Assembly (NCBI RefSeq): GCF_938010505.1
Contig: NZ_CALLVP010000113.1
Span: 1 to 10,033, forward strand
Direction: 5' to 3'
Length of the DNA stretch: 10,033 bases
From: an uncultured Veillonella sp.
GTDB lineage: Bacteria; Bacillota; Negativicutes; Veillonellales; Veillonellaceae
The translations under genes were made by a program, and so were the position numbers. Below are positions 1 through 6,255 of this stretch, piece after piece. Position 1 is the stretch's first letter, and every line of letters starts with the position of its first letter. The notes under the pieces were generated by a model. It was not told the origin of the DNA. It saw only the letters and a program-made list of their open reading frames with translations, and made no database searches.

Positions 1-60
1 ATTGCTATTGCTATTGCTATTGCTATTGCTATTGCTATTGCTATTGCTATTGCTATTGCT
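1..60. repeat. Perfect hexanucleotide tandem repeat, 10 x ATTGCT
   Basis: Ten uninterrupted copies of ATTGCT (AGCAAT on the minus strand) fill the window from its first base, so the array may continue to the left. It ends 6 bases beyond the parB stop codon on the minus strand. The unit is a multiple of three, so copy-number change would not shift a reading frame. Read in the parB frame past the stop it would give alternating Ser-Asn. It is probably non-coding spacer downstream of parB, or the tail of an unseen gene to the left. Function unknown. Confidence 0.95.
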
Positions 61-66
61 AGCCAA

Positions 67-996
67 TTATACTCTAAACTCCATTGTTACAGTATCTTCT
101 GTTTGATCTTGACCATCCATATATGCAATAAGTCTTTCTAGTTCTGCTTCAGAGGAGAAGGCAATTTCAATTTTGCCTTGTACTTTTTTGCCGGCACGGA
201 ACTTGATATTCACAGGAGATCCTAGACTCAGTTTTAAGCGGTCCATTAAAGCACGAACTTCTGCCGTACTTTGTGGTTTCCCAGCTTTAGTTTTAGGCGA
301 TTTGTTTTGCATAGACTTAACAAGAACCTCTGCCTGTCTAGCACTTAACTCCCCTTCTTTAATCCGTTCAGCTGCTTCTATTTGTTGAGCTGCACTTCTT
401 AACGCCAATAATGGACGAGCTTGACCAACAGTCAAATCACCTTCTATAAGATCTTTTTGTACAGAATCACATAATTTTAAAAGACGAACCATATTAGCAA
501 TATAAGAACGACTACGACCAAGTCGAGCAGAAATCATTTCTTGGGTTTGTTTATAGGTATCCATCAAGCCTTGGTAAGCCAATGCTTCTTCAATTGGATC
601 CAAACCTTCCCGTTGTAAGTTTTCTACAAGAGCAACCTCTGTCATCTCTTCTGTATTATATTTTTTTACTATAACTGGTACTGTTTTCAATCCAGCAATC
701 TTAGCAGCACGGTAGCGGCGCTCACCAGCTACAATTTGGTATTTATTATTTTGTTTGCGAACAACAATAGGTTGGAAAATACCAAGATTCTTAATCGATT
801 CTGCTAATGTAGCTAAACTGTCTTCGTCAAACGTTTTACGAGGTTGATCTACATTTGGAACTAGCTCAGAAATCGGCAGTTCATGTATCTCCTTATCAGG
901 CAATACAGACTCTACAGAGTCAACTTTCATTAAATTCTCAAGGCCCTTCCCCAATCCGGACGCTTTACTTTTCTTGCTTTTTACTTCTCTTGGCAT
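67..996 (-). CDS. parB: Chromosome-partitioning protein ParB (Spo0J family)
   Basis: This is the centromere-binding CTPase of the ParABS system. It loads at parS, slides as a clamp, recruits SMC and stimulates ParA. The protein has 309 residues, a normal length. The N-terminal GLGKGLENL motif (residues 14-22) is the conserved ParA-contacting segment. The ParB/Srx nuclease-like domain (about 38-130) carries the CTP-binding GERRYRA box (91-97) and ENLQRE (125-130), followed by the DPIEEA stretch. The parS-reading helix-turn-helix is at about 151-175 (TQEMISARLGRSRSYIANM). A basic linker (about 230-243) leads to a C-terminal dimerisation domain. The ATG has a GAGAGG ribosome site (1005-1010) 8 nt upstream. 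It follows parA after 117 nt on the same strand, probably in one operon, and the matching parS sites lie just upstream. Identification is secure. Confidence 0.97.
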   Translation of the reverse strand: MPREVKSKKSKASGLGKGLENLMKVDSVESVLPDKEIHELPISELVPNVDQPRKTFDEDSLATLAESIKNLGIFQPIVVRKQNNKYQIVAGERRYRAAKIAGLKTVPVIVKKYNTEEMTEVALVENLQREGLDPIEEALAYQGLMDTYKQTQEMISARLGRSRSYIANMVRLLKLCDSVQKDLIEGDLTVGQARPLLALRSAAQQIEAAERIKEGELSARQAEVLVKSMQNKSPKTKAGKPQSTAEVRALMDRLKLSLGSPVNIKFRAGKKVQGKIEIAFSSEAELERLIAYMDGQDQTEDTVTMEFRV

Positions 997-1033
997 ATAA
1001 CTAACCTCTCTCGACCTTACAGATCTATTTATT

Positions 1034-1063
1034 ATTTTACATATAAGTAAAATCCAGCATCAA
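1034..1063 (-). promoter_or_regulatory. Possible internal parB promoter or hairpin in the parA-parB gap
   Basis: The 117-nt gap contains, on the minus strand, TTGATG (1063-1058), an 18-nt spacer and TAAAAT (1039-1034), a mediocre sigma-70-like pair. The same place holds a perfect 7-bp inverted repeat, ATTTTAC (1034-1040) and GTAAAAT (1047-1053), around a 6-nt loop. The stem is all A/T apart from one pair, so it would be weak as RNA. It could allow separate parB transcription, but the composition makes chance matches likely. Confidence 0.25.
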
Positions 1064-1113
1064 ATATCACATAACTATTTTGTTAAGCTTCTATATTAAA
1101 CTTTAGATGTATA

Positions 1114-1881
1114 TTAAGCCTTAGACGCTTTGATTACCTCTTTAGCTAGCTTCGTATATACATCAGCACCTTTAGACTTTGCATCATATACAATAATTGG
1201 CTCCCCATAACTAGGAGCTTCACTAAGGCGTACATTACGAGGAATAATTGTTTTATATACTTTACTGCCAAAGAACTTCTTAACTTCATCAGCTACTTGA
1301 ATAGATAAATTTGTACGACCATCAAACATAGTCAACAATACGCCTTCGATTTCTAGATCTTTATTAGATGTTTGTTGTACAATTGTTATTGTTTTAACTA
1401 ACTGACTAACCCCTTCTAATGCGTAAAATTCAGTTTGAATAGGAATCAGCACACTATCAGCTGCGGTGAAAGCATTTAAAGTAAGCAATCCAAGAGATGG
1501 CGGACAATCAATGACAATGAAATCATATTCATCACGCACTGGTGCCAACGCTTTTTTCAACATTGTTTCACGTGAAACAACGGAAACTAACTCTACCTCA
1601 GCACCAGCTAATTGAATTGTTGCGGGCGCCACAAATAGGTTTTTAAGCATTGTAGACTGAACAATATCAGCAATAGGTTCCCCATCAATTAGAACATCAT
1701 GCACACAAAGCTCTAAATCATCTTTTTCAATGCCTAAACCAGAACTAGCATTACCTTGCGGATCTAAGTCTACAAGCAAGACCTTTTTACCAGCATCAGC
1801 TAAACAAGCACTTAAATTTACTGATGTTGTAGTTTTACCAACACCGCCTTTTTGATTAGTAATAGCTATAACTTTGCCCAC
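1114..1881 (-). CDS. parA: Chromosome-partitioning ATPase ParA (Soj family)
   Basis: This is a deviant-Walker ATPase that binds nucleoid DNA as an ATP dimer. ParB-parS complexes pull against it, and in relatives (Soj) it also regulates DnaA. The protein has 255 residues, the usual length of chromosomal Soj-type ParA, with no N-terminal HTH of the plasmid type. Visible motifs are KGGVGKTTTS with the signature lysine (11-20), VLLVDLDPQGN (34-44, Walker A'), FIVIDCPPSLG (121-131, Walker B) and PRNVRLSEAPSYGEP (214-228). The start is GTG (1881-1879). A TGAGGTGA ribosome site lies 5 nt upstream, and the only nearby upstream ATG is followed at once by a stop. A perfect parS is embedded in the coding sequence (1564-1579), read as VSRET at residues 102-106. 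It is the first gene of the leftward parA-parB unit. Confidence 0.97.
   Translation of the reverse strand: MGKVIAITNQKGGVGKTTTSVNLSACLADAGKKVLLVDLDPQGNASSGLGIEKDDLELCVHDVLIDGEPIADIVQSTMLKNLFVAPATIQLAGAEVELVSVVSRETMLKKALAPVRDEYDFIVIDCPPSLGLLTLNAFTAADSVLIPIQTEFYALEGVSQLVKTITIVQQTSNKDLEIEGVLLTMFDGRTNLSIQVADEVKKFFGSKVYKTIIPRNVRLSEAPSYGEPIIVYDAKSKGADVYTKLAKEVIKASKA
1564..1579. promoter_or_regulatory. parS site 1, inside parA
   Basis: Perfect TGTTTCACGTGAAACA, part of an 18-bp perfect palindrome. It lies in frame within parA, where it encodes the VSRET residues. This is the ParB loading sequence known from B. subtilis and most bacteria with ParABS. Confidence 0.95.
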
Positions 1882-1886
1882 TTAAT

Positions 1887-1894
1887 TCACCTCA
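1887..1894 (-). promoter_or_regulatory. Ribosome binding site fixing the parA GTG start
   Basis: TGAGGTGA on the minus strand, ending 5 nt before the GTG codon at 1881-1879, matches the anti-Shine-Dalgarno well and supports the GTG as start. Confidence 0.75.
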
Positions 1895-1921
1895 CATCTT
1901 CGTTCAAAATATTTCTTTTTT

Positions 1922-1930
1922 ATTATAACA
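1922..1930 (-). promoter_or_regulatory. Extended -10 promoter for parA
   Basis: The minus strand reads TGTTATAAT, a perfect TATAAT box with the extended TGn motif. It lies about 40 nt upstream of the parA start and implies a 5' leader of roughly 30 nt. No good -35 box is seen at 16-18 nt, which is acceptable for extended -10 promoters. The AT-rich context raises the chance of coincidence. Confidence 0.5.
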
Positions 1931-2065
1931 TAAAATAACGATAATTATGGTAATTACAAATCAAATTCTTATATATTTATTTATCAACTATGTTATTATT
2001 CTACTTTTATTTATATTATGCTAAACATCTTATTAACAAATCGATTTTTTAATATAGTTTATATA

Positions 2066-2126
2066 ACAGATATAATAATTGCTAATACAAACAGATATAA
2101 TAGTTGCTAATACAAACAAATATAAT
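2066..2126. repeat. 25-bp tandem direct repeat, about 2.4 copies
   Basis: Unit 1 (2066-2090) and unit 2 (2091-2115) match at 24 of 25 positions. Both begin ACAGATATAATA and end TTGCTAATACAA. A third, partial and diverged copy starts at 2116 (ACAAATATAAT). An imperfect dyad, GCTATA-AC-TATAGC, follows at 2127-2140. The array lies in the parA upstream spacer, about 125 bp from the nearest parS. It could be an iteron-like binding array or simple slippage; function unknown. Confidence 0.85.
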
Positions 2127-2239
2127 GCTATAACTATAGCAATAATTAATATTGACATTACAATAAATACTTCACAACAAATAATATGGTATAACTACAT
2201 ACTGTATAACTTAACTTCTAATATATTTATGTTTAATAT

Positions 2240-2255
2240 TGTTTCACGTGAAACA
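2240..2255. promoter_or_regulatory. parS site 2
   Basis: Perfect TGTTTCACGTGAAACA in the intergenic spacer, extending to a 20-bp perfect palindrome (2238-2257). ParB loading site. Confidence 0.96.
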
Positions 2256-2329
2256 ATGTTTTGCTGTAAATATTTTTATTACAAGAAATAAAAAATCATA
2301 CCAAAAAATCTATAAAGTTTGTAAGCCAA

Positions 2330-2345
2330 TGTTTCACGTGAAACA
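2330..2345. promoter_or_regulatory. parS site 3
   Basis: Perfect TGTTTCACGTGAAACA, exactly 90 bp from site 2 and extending to a 20-bp perfect palindrome (2328-2347). ParB loading site. Confidence 0.96.
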
Positions 2346-2611
2346 TTTAAAAATTAAAATTCTAATACTAGATCATTAATTTAAAAAGCGTACAAAAAAT
2401 TTTATAGTAAAAAAACATTCTTTCAATACAAACATATGCCAACAGTAAAATATATACAAAAAATATTTTACATCATTTTACTATATAAATTGTTTCATTA
2501 CTTTTATAAAGCTAATAAAAAATAGAGCATAAGCAAGTAAGCATTTTTCATCGGCAAGACATTATATTATTAAGCATTTATAACCCTGTATTAGAACTAT
2601 ATCTAATAAAT

Positions 2612-2627
2612 TGTTTCACGTGAAAGA
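2612..2627. promoter_or_regulatory. parS-like site 4, one mismatch
   Basis: TGTTTCACGTGAAAGA differs from consensus only at position 15 (C to G). The core TTTCACGTGAAA is intact. It is probably still bound by ParB, perhaps more weakly. Confidence 0.8.
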
Positions 2628-2806
2628 ATTAATATATTCTTATAGCATATTATTTATACATCAAACGATCAAAAAATACATTATATTATTCAGAATATTA
2701 CTATTAATTACTGTTAATAACTTTTGCAATCAAAAAGTATTTTGATATAGCTTGAAACTATATCTATATAACACTAAATTATATGAGAATATAGGCTCCA
2801 TATGCT

Positions 2807-2835
2807 TTGACAGGCATTCTTCATATCTATATACT
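2807..2835 (+). promoter_or_regulatory. Near-consensus sigma-70 promoter of the methionine operon
   Basis: A perfect -35 TTGACA (2807-2812), a 17-bp spacer and a TATACT -10 box (2830-2835, one mismatch from TATAAT). It points toward the met genes. The predicted start near 2842 gives a 5' leader of about 140 nt. It is the best promoter match I found in the spacer. A short inverted repeat ATGC/GCAT (2802-2805, 2814-2817) flanks the -35 box, and an 11-bp direct repeat ATATCTATATA (2760-2770, 2823-2833) overlaps the -10. Either might be an operator or chance. Confidence 0.75.
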
Positions 2836-2935
2836 ATTAACTAGATAGTAATTAGATTGATAATTTTTAATATCATTTATTCAAAAGTAATTATTTTATA
2901 AGATTTATATACACAATAAATAATAGTAAGCAAAC

Positions 2936-2965
2936 GCTCTACGGATACGCAGAGCTTTTTATTTT
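2936..2965 (+). terminator. Terminator-like hairpin in the met operon leader
   Basis: GCTCTACG (2936-2943), loop GATA, then CGCAGAGC (2948-2955) form an 8-bp stem with one A-C mismatch, followed by TTTTTATTTT (2956-2965). This has the form of an intrinsic terminator. It lies about 95 nt after the predicted transcription start and immediately before the ribosome site of the next gene, with no gene upstream on this strand for it to end. A transcription attenuator is the simplest reading. No T-box, SAM or cobalamin riboswitch consensus is visible in the leader. Confidence 0.65.
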
Positions 2966-2969
2966 GAAG

Positions 2970-2975
2970 AGGAGG
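2970..2975 (+). promoter_or_regulatory. Consensus ribosome binding site
   Basis: AGGAGG, 7 nt before the ATG at 2983. Its last G is part of GCGTTT (2975-2980), which can pair with AAACGC (2932-2937) at the foot of the leader hairpin. Confidence 0.85.
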
Positions 2976-2982
2976 CGTTTCA

Positions 2983-3750
2983 ATGCCCATCTATAACGGA
3001 ATGCTTCCTGCCATCGATAAAGCAGAAGTAAAACGATACGCAGGACTTCGTCACGCTGAGGATTTCCCACAAAACTATGTTGACGAAGCATGTAAGGAAA
3101 TCCAATTATTAGCAACACCTAAGGGTGTATATCAAGAATATGATTACGATGCAGAAACAAAAACTATTTTAAGTAATCCACCGCTTAAAATTGAAGGGTC
3201 TATTATTGAAAAACACTTAGAAAAATCTACTAAGGTATACGTGTTAGGCGTAACAGTAGGTGAAGATGTAGAAATTCGTAGTGAGCAGTTATTTAAACAA
3301 GGTAACTATACGGTGGGTTTATTACTTGATGCAGCTGCTACAACTGCAGTAGAGCAGGTAGCTGATCAGGTAAACGAAGTAATCAATACGATTGCTAAGA
3401 AACAGGGGTATAAGCCAACATGGCGTTTTAGTCCTGGTTATGGCAATTGGCCACTAGAGATTCAACCTGAATTAGCTAAAATTATTAAAACCGAGCTAAT
3501 TGGCTTACAAGTTACAGAGAACTATTTATTATTCCCACGTAAATCTGTAACAGCTATTATTGGTTTAATGCCAGCAAATGAAGATATTAAAACAAAAAGA
3601 GGTTGTACATCTTGTTCACAACAAGACTGCGCTTCTCGTAAATTACCAAAGAAAGCAACAGTTAACGACCAAGATAGGGGAGAAGAGGATAGTAGCAAAA
3701 CTACTGCCGATATTTCTGGCATCGCTATGAAAGGTCAACCAACAGAGTGA
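2983..3750 (+). CDS. Stand-alone MetH reactivation-domain protein
   Basis: This 255-residue protein resembles the C-terminal AdoMet-binding activation domain of cobalamin-dependent methionine synthase. In full-length MetH that domain reductively remethylates the oxidised cob(II)alamin cofactor with S-adenosylmethionine. The diagnostic RFSPGYGNWP segment (148-157) corresponds to the RxSPGY AdoMet-binding motif. It is followed by KSVTAIIGLMPA (187-198), as in the family. A C-x2-C-x4-C cluster (Cys208, 211, 216) follows, which could bind a metal. The last 35-40 residues are hydrophilic and low in complexity, and look disordered. The adjacent metH lacks this domain, so the two polypeptides together should make up one MetH, as in other Firmicutes and Thermotoga with split enzymes. 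It has a consensus ribosome site and is first in the operon. I assign no gene symbol. Confidence 0.9.
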   Translation: MPIYNGMLPAIDKAEVKRYAGLRHAEDFPQNYVDEACKEIQLLATPKGVYQEYDYDAETKTILSNPPLKIEGSIIEKHLEKSTKVYVLGVTVGEDVEIRSEQLFKQGNYTVGLLLDAAATTAVEQVADQVNEVINTIAKKQGYKPTWRFSPGYGNWPLEIQPELAKIIKTELIGLQVTENYLLFPRKSVTAIIGLMPANEDIKTKRGCTSCSQQDCASRKLPKKATVNDQDRGEEDSSKTTADISGIAMKGQPTE

Positions 3751-3766
3751 TGTTTCACGTGAAACA
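3751..3766. promoter_or_regulatory. parS site 5, between the reactivation gene and metH
   Basis: Perfect TGTTTCACGTGAAACA beginning at the base after the upstream stop codon (TGA, 3748-3750) and ending 19 nt before the metH ribosome site. It is 18 bp of perfect palindrome with its flanks. It is a ParB loading site inside a metabolic operon. As RNA it could form only a tight 7-bp hairpin. Confidence 0.95.
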
Positions 3767-3798
3767 TTTTAATTTTAAAATATTAAAGGAAGATGTTT

Positions 3799-6234
3799 AT
3801 GTATATATTTGACGGTGCTATGGGCACAATGCTTCAAGCTGCAGGCTTAGAAGAGGGCTATTGCCCGGAGCTATTTAACGTAGAAAGACCGGAAGTTGTA
3901 AAGAATATTCATGCTCAATACTTACAACATGGCAGTGATGTAATCACAACAAATACGTTCGGCGCTTGTGGGCTTAAACTAGAAGATTATGACTTACAAG
4001 ATCGTGTAAGAGAAATAAATATTGCTGCTGTAAAAGTAGCCAAAGAATCGATTGCAGAAGTTAAACCATCTGCTCGTGTAGCTGGCTCTATGGGTCCTAC
4101 AGGTCGTTTCTTACAACCATTAGGCAATATGAGCTTTGATGATATTTACGACACATACCGCGAGCAAGCCGAGGCTTTAATCGAAGGTGGTGTTGATTTC
4201 ATCATCATTGAAACCATTATTGACGTACAAGAAATGCGTGCCGCTTTATTAGCATCTTTAGATGCTCGCGAAGCAGCAAGGAAAACAAAAGAAGATGTAC
4301 AAATCATCTGTCAATTTTCTTTCAGTGAAGATGGACGTACTATTACTGGTACACCGCCAGCTGTAGCAACTTCAATCGTTGAAGCTATTGGTGCTGATAT
4401 CATCGGTATTAACTGTTCTCTAGGACCTGAACAAATCACACCGCTAATCGAAGAGATTGCAAGCGTTACAAACTTACCAATCAGCTGTCAACCAAATGCC
4501 GGTATGCCACAACTGATTAATAAACAAACTGTATTCCCACTTACAGCAGAAGAAATGGGACCATTGATGCTTGATATCGTTGATGCAGGCGCTAGTTATG
4601 TTGGTGGTTGCTGCGGTACGACACCAGCTCATATCCAATCTATTTCCAATGCCGTAAAAGCACATACACCTAAAAAGCGTGCTCATATCGAACCTAAAAC
4701 AATTATTACAAGCCGTACTAGATTGTTAGAATTAGGTCACAATACAAAACCGCTTATCATTGGTGAACGTATTAACCCAACAGGTCGTAAAGTTCTCGCT
4801 CAAGAATTACGCGACGGCTCTTTCATTCGTGTAAAGCGCGATGCCTTAGATCAAGTAGAGGCGGGGGCAGACATCCTCGACGTAAACATGGGCGTAGCTG
4901 GCATGGACCAAACTCCATTGATGGAACGAGCAATCTTTGAATTATCCATGCTCGTTGAAACGCCATTGTCTATCGATACATTGGACCCAGCAGCTATGGA
5001 GGTAGCTCTTAAAAACTACCCAGGCCGCGCGCTTATTAACTCCGTAAATGGGGAAGAGGAGTCCATCACTCAAGTTATGCCTTTAGCTAAGCGATACGGT
5101 GCAGCATTGCTTTGCTTGCCATTATCCAGTGGTGACCTTCCTGAAAAAGCAGAGGACCGCGTTGCTTTAGCTGAAAGCATCGTAAATCGCGCGTATGGTT
5201 ATGGTCTTCAACCACATGACTTATTACTCGATCCATTGGTATTAACGCTCGCCAGCGGTGAAGATAGTGCTCGTCAAACATTGCGTACACTACAGTTATA
5301 TAAAGAAAAATTTGGCTTCCCAACAATAATGGGCTTGTCCAATATTTCCTTCGGTATGCCACAACGTCCATATTTGAATGGTCAATTCTTAACAATGGCT
5401 CTTGCATGTGGCTTAACAACACCGATTATGAACCCTCTAAATTATCCAGCAAAAAAAGCATTTGTATCCAGTACAACGCTTTTAGGTTGGGACCCAGGTT
5501 CTGCTGAGTTCATTAAAGAATACGGCTACGAAGACGAAACAAGTGCTCCTGGTAACGCTGCACCTAAAGGTCCAGAGAAAAAATCCTTCGATAGCAATGA
5601 TCCTTTAGCAAATATCCGCGCTTGCGTAGAGCAAGGGGAGAAGGAAGCCATTGTTGAGCTTGTAAAGAAAGCCTTAGCTGACGGCATGGATCCATTAGAT
5701 ATTACGAAAAAAGGCTTATCTGAAGCGATGAACGTAGTAGGGGACAAGTTTAGTTCTGGTAAACTATTCTTGCCACAAGTAATGCTTGCGGCGGAAACAA
5801 TGCAGGCTGCTTTCAACACCATAAAAGAAATTATTCCTGCTAGTGAAAGCCTAGATAAAGGCACGGTCGTTGTAGCTACAGTTAAAGGCGACATCCACGA
5901 TTTAGGTAAAAATATCGTAGCAGCCTTGCTCGAAAACAACGGTTACAAAATTGTCGACCTCGGTAAAGACGTTGACCCAGAAGTTATCGTGCAAGCCATT
6001 AAAGATAACAAAGCGGCCCTCGTAGGTATTTGTTCCTTGATGACTACTACAATGCCACAAATTGACAATACCATCGCTGCTATCCGTGCAGCAGGCCTTA
6101 AAACTAAAGTCATGGTTGGCGGCGCCGTAGTATCTCAAGACTACGCAGACCAAGCGGGCGCAGATATCTACGCTAAAGATGGTATCGCTGCGGTTAACCA
6201 CGCTAACGATTTCTTTGAAACATTAGAAAAATAA
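3799..6234 (+). CDS. metH: Cobalamin-dependent methionine synthase lacking its reactivation domain
   Basis: It transfers the methyl group of 5-methyltetrahydrofolate via methylcobalamin to homocysteine in the cytoplasm, making methionine. The protein has 811 residues against about 1,200 for full-length MetH. Domains in order: homocysteine-binding barrel (about 1-290) with zinc ligands Cys206 (INCSLGP) and Cys271-Cys272 (GGCCGTTP); pterin-binding barrel (about 315-575) with GERINPTGRK (322-331) and DVNMG (361-365); helical cap (about 600-675); and a Rossmann B12 domain (about 688-811) with DIHDLG (698-703, His700 as the cobalt ligand), SLMTTT (746-751) and GGAVV (774-778). It ends there, and the missing domain is encoded by the gene just upstream. 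Start: AAGGA (3786-3790) is 8 nt from the ATG at 3799 but only 2 nt from the in-frame ATG at 3793, so 3799 is preferred. Second gene of the operon, 18-21 nt before metF. Confidence 0.96.
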   Translation: MYIFDGAMGTMLQAAGLEEGYCPELFNVERPEVVKNIHAQYLQHGSDVITTNTFGACGLKLEDYDLQDRVREINIAAVKVAKESIAEVKPSARVAGSMGPTGRFLQPLGNMSFDDIYDTYREQAEALIEGGVDFIIIETIIDVQEMRAALLASLDAREAARKTKEDVQIICQFSFSEDGRTITGTPPAVATSIVEAIGADIIGINCSLGPEQITPLIEEIASVTNLPISCQPNAGMPQLINKQTVFPLTAEEMGPLMLDIVDAGASYVGGCCGTTPAHIQSISNAVKAHTPKKRAHIEPKTIITSRTRLLELGHNTKPLIIGERINPTGRKVLAQELRDGSFIRVKRDALDQVEAGADILDVNMGVAGMDQTPLMERAIFELSMLVETPLSIDTLDPAAMEVALKNYPGRALINSVNGEEESITQVMPLAKRYGAALLCLPLSSGDLPEKAEDRVALAESIVNRAYGYGLQPHDLLLDPLVLTLASGEDSARQTLRTLQLYKEKFGFPTIMGLSNISFGMPQRPYLNGQFLTMALACGLTTPIMNPLNYPAKKAFVSSTTLLGWDPGSAEFIKEYGYEDETSAPGNAAPKGPEKKSFDSNDPLANIRACVEQGEKEAIVELVKKALADGMDPLDITKKGLSEAMNVVGDKFSSGKLFLPQVMLAAETMQAAFNTIKEIIPASESLDKGTVVVATVKGDIHDLGKNIVAALLENNGYKIVDLGKDVDPEVIVQAIKDNKAALVGICSLMTTTMPQIDNTIAAIRAAGLKTKVMVGGAVVSQDYADQAGADIYAKDGIAAVNHANDFFETLEK

Positions 6235-6255
6235 TTTATAGTAACGAGGTACATG

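Larger units (their letters stand above)
1882..2982. other. AT-rich gene-free divergent spacer with parS cluster
   Basis: About 1.1 kb lies between the divergent parA and methionine operons. The lines I counted are about 77-87% A+T, much more than the flanking genes. Short open frames here lack ribosome sites and protein-like composition. One of them shares the peptide VSRETM with ParA only because it runs through a parS palindrome. The spacer holds three parS or parS-like sites (2240, 2330, 2612), a 25-bp tandem repeat (2066 onward), a leftward parA promoter and a rightward met promoter with its leader. I found no convincing DnaA box (TTATCCACA or its complement). The closest are TTATTAACA (2030-2038) and its complement (2712-2720), which are poor matches. 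Confidence 0.85.

Noticed and set aside
2030..2038. TTATTAACA as a DnaA box (also inverted at 2712-2720)
   Set aside because: It departs from TTATCCACA at two positions and is not clustered. In DNA this AT-rich such matches are expected by chance.
2152..2157. Isolated TTGACA as a second rightward promoter
   Set aside because: No acceptable -10 box at 16-19 bp; the nearest TAATAT is 24 bp away.
2079..2291. Small open frame in the spacer sharing the peptide VSRETM with ParA, possible parA fragment
   Set aside because: The shared peptide arises only because both frames run through a parS palindrome. The rest is AT-driven Ile/Asn/Tyr composition with no ribosome site.
2480..2487. TGTTTCAT half-site resembling parS
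   Set aside because: Only the left half matches, and the right half has no dyad partner.
2842..2982. Known riboswitch (SAM, cobalamin or T-box) in the met leader
   Set aside because: No recognisable conserved cores of these classes, and the leader is short and AT-rich. Only the terminator-like hairpin is supported.
5526..5939. Long minus-strand open frames opposite metH and metF
   Set aside because: They are antisense shadows of strongly supported coding sequence, without ribosome sites or recognisable domains.
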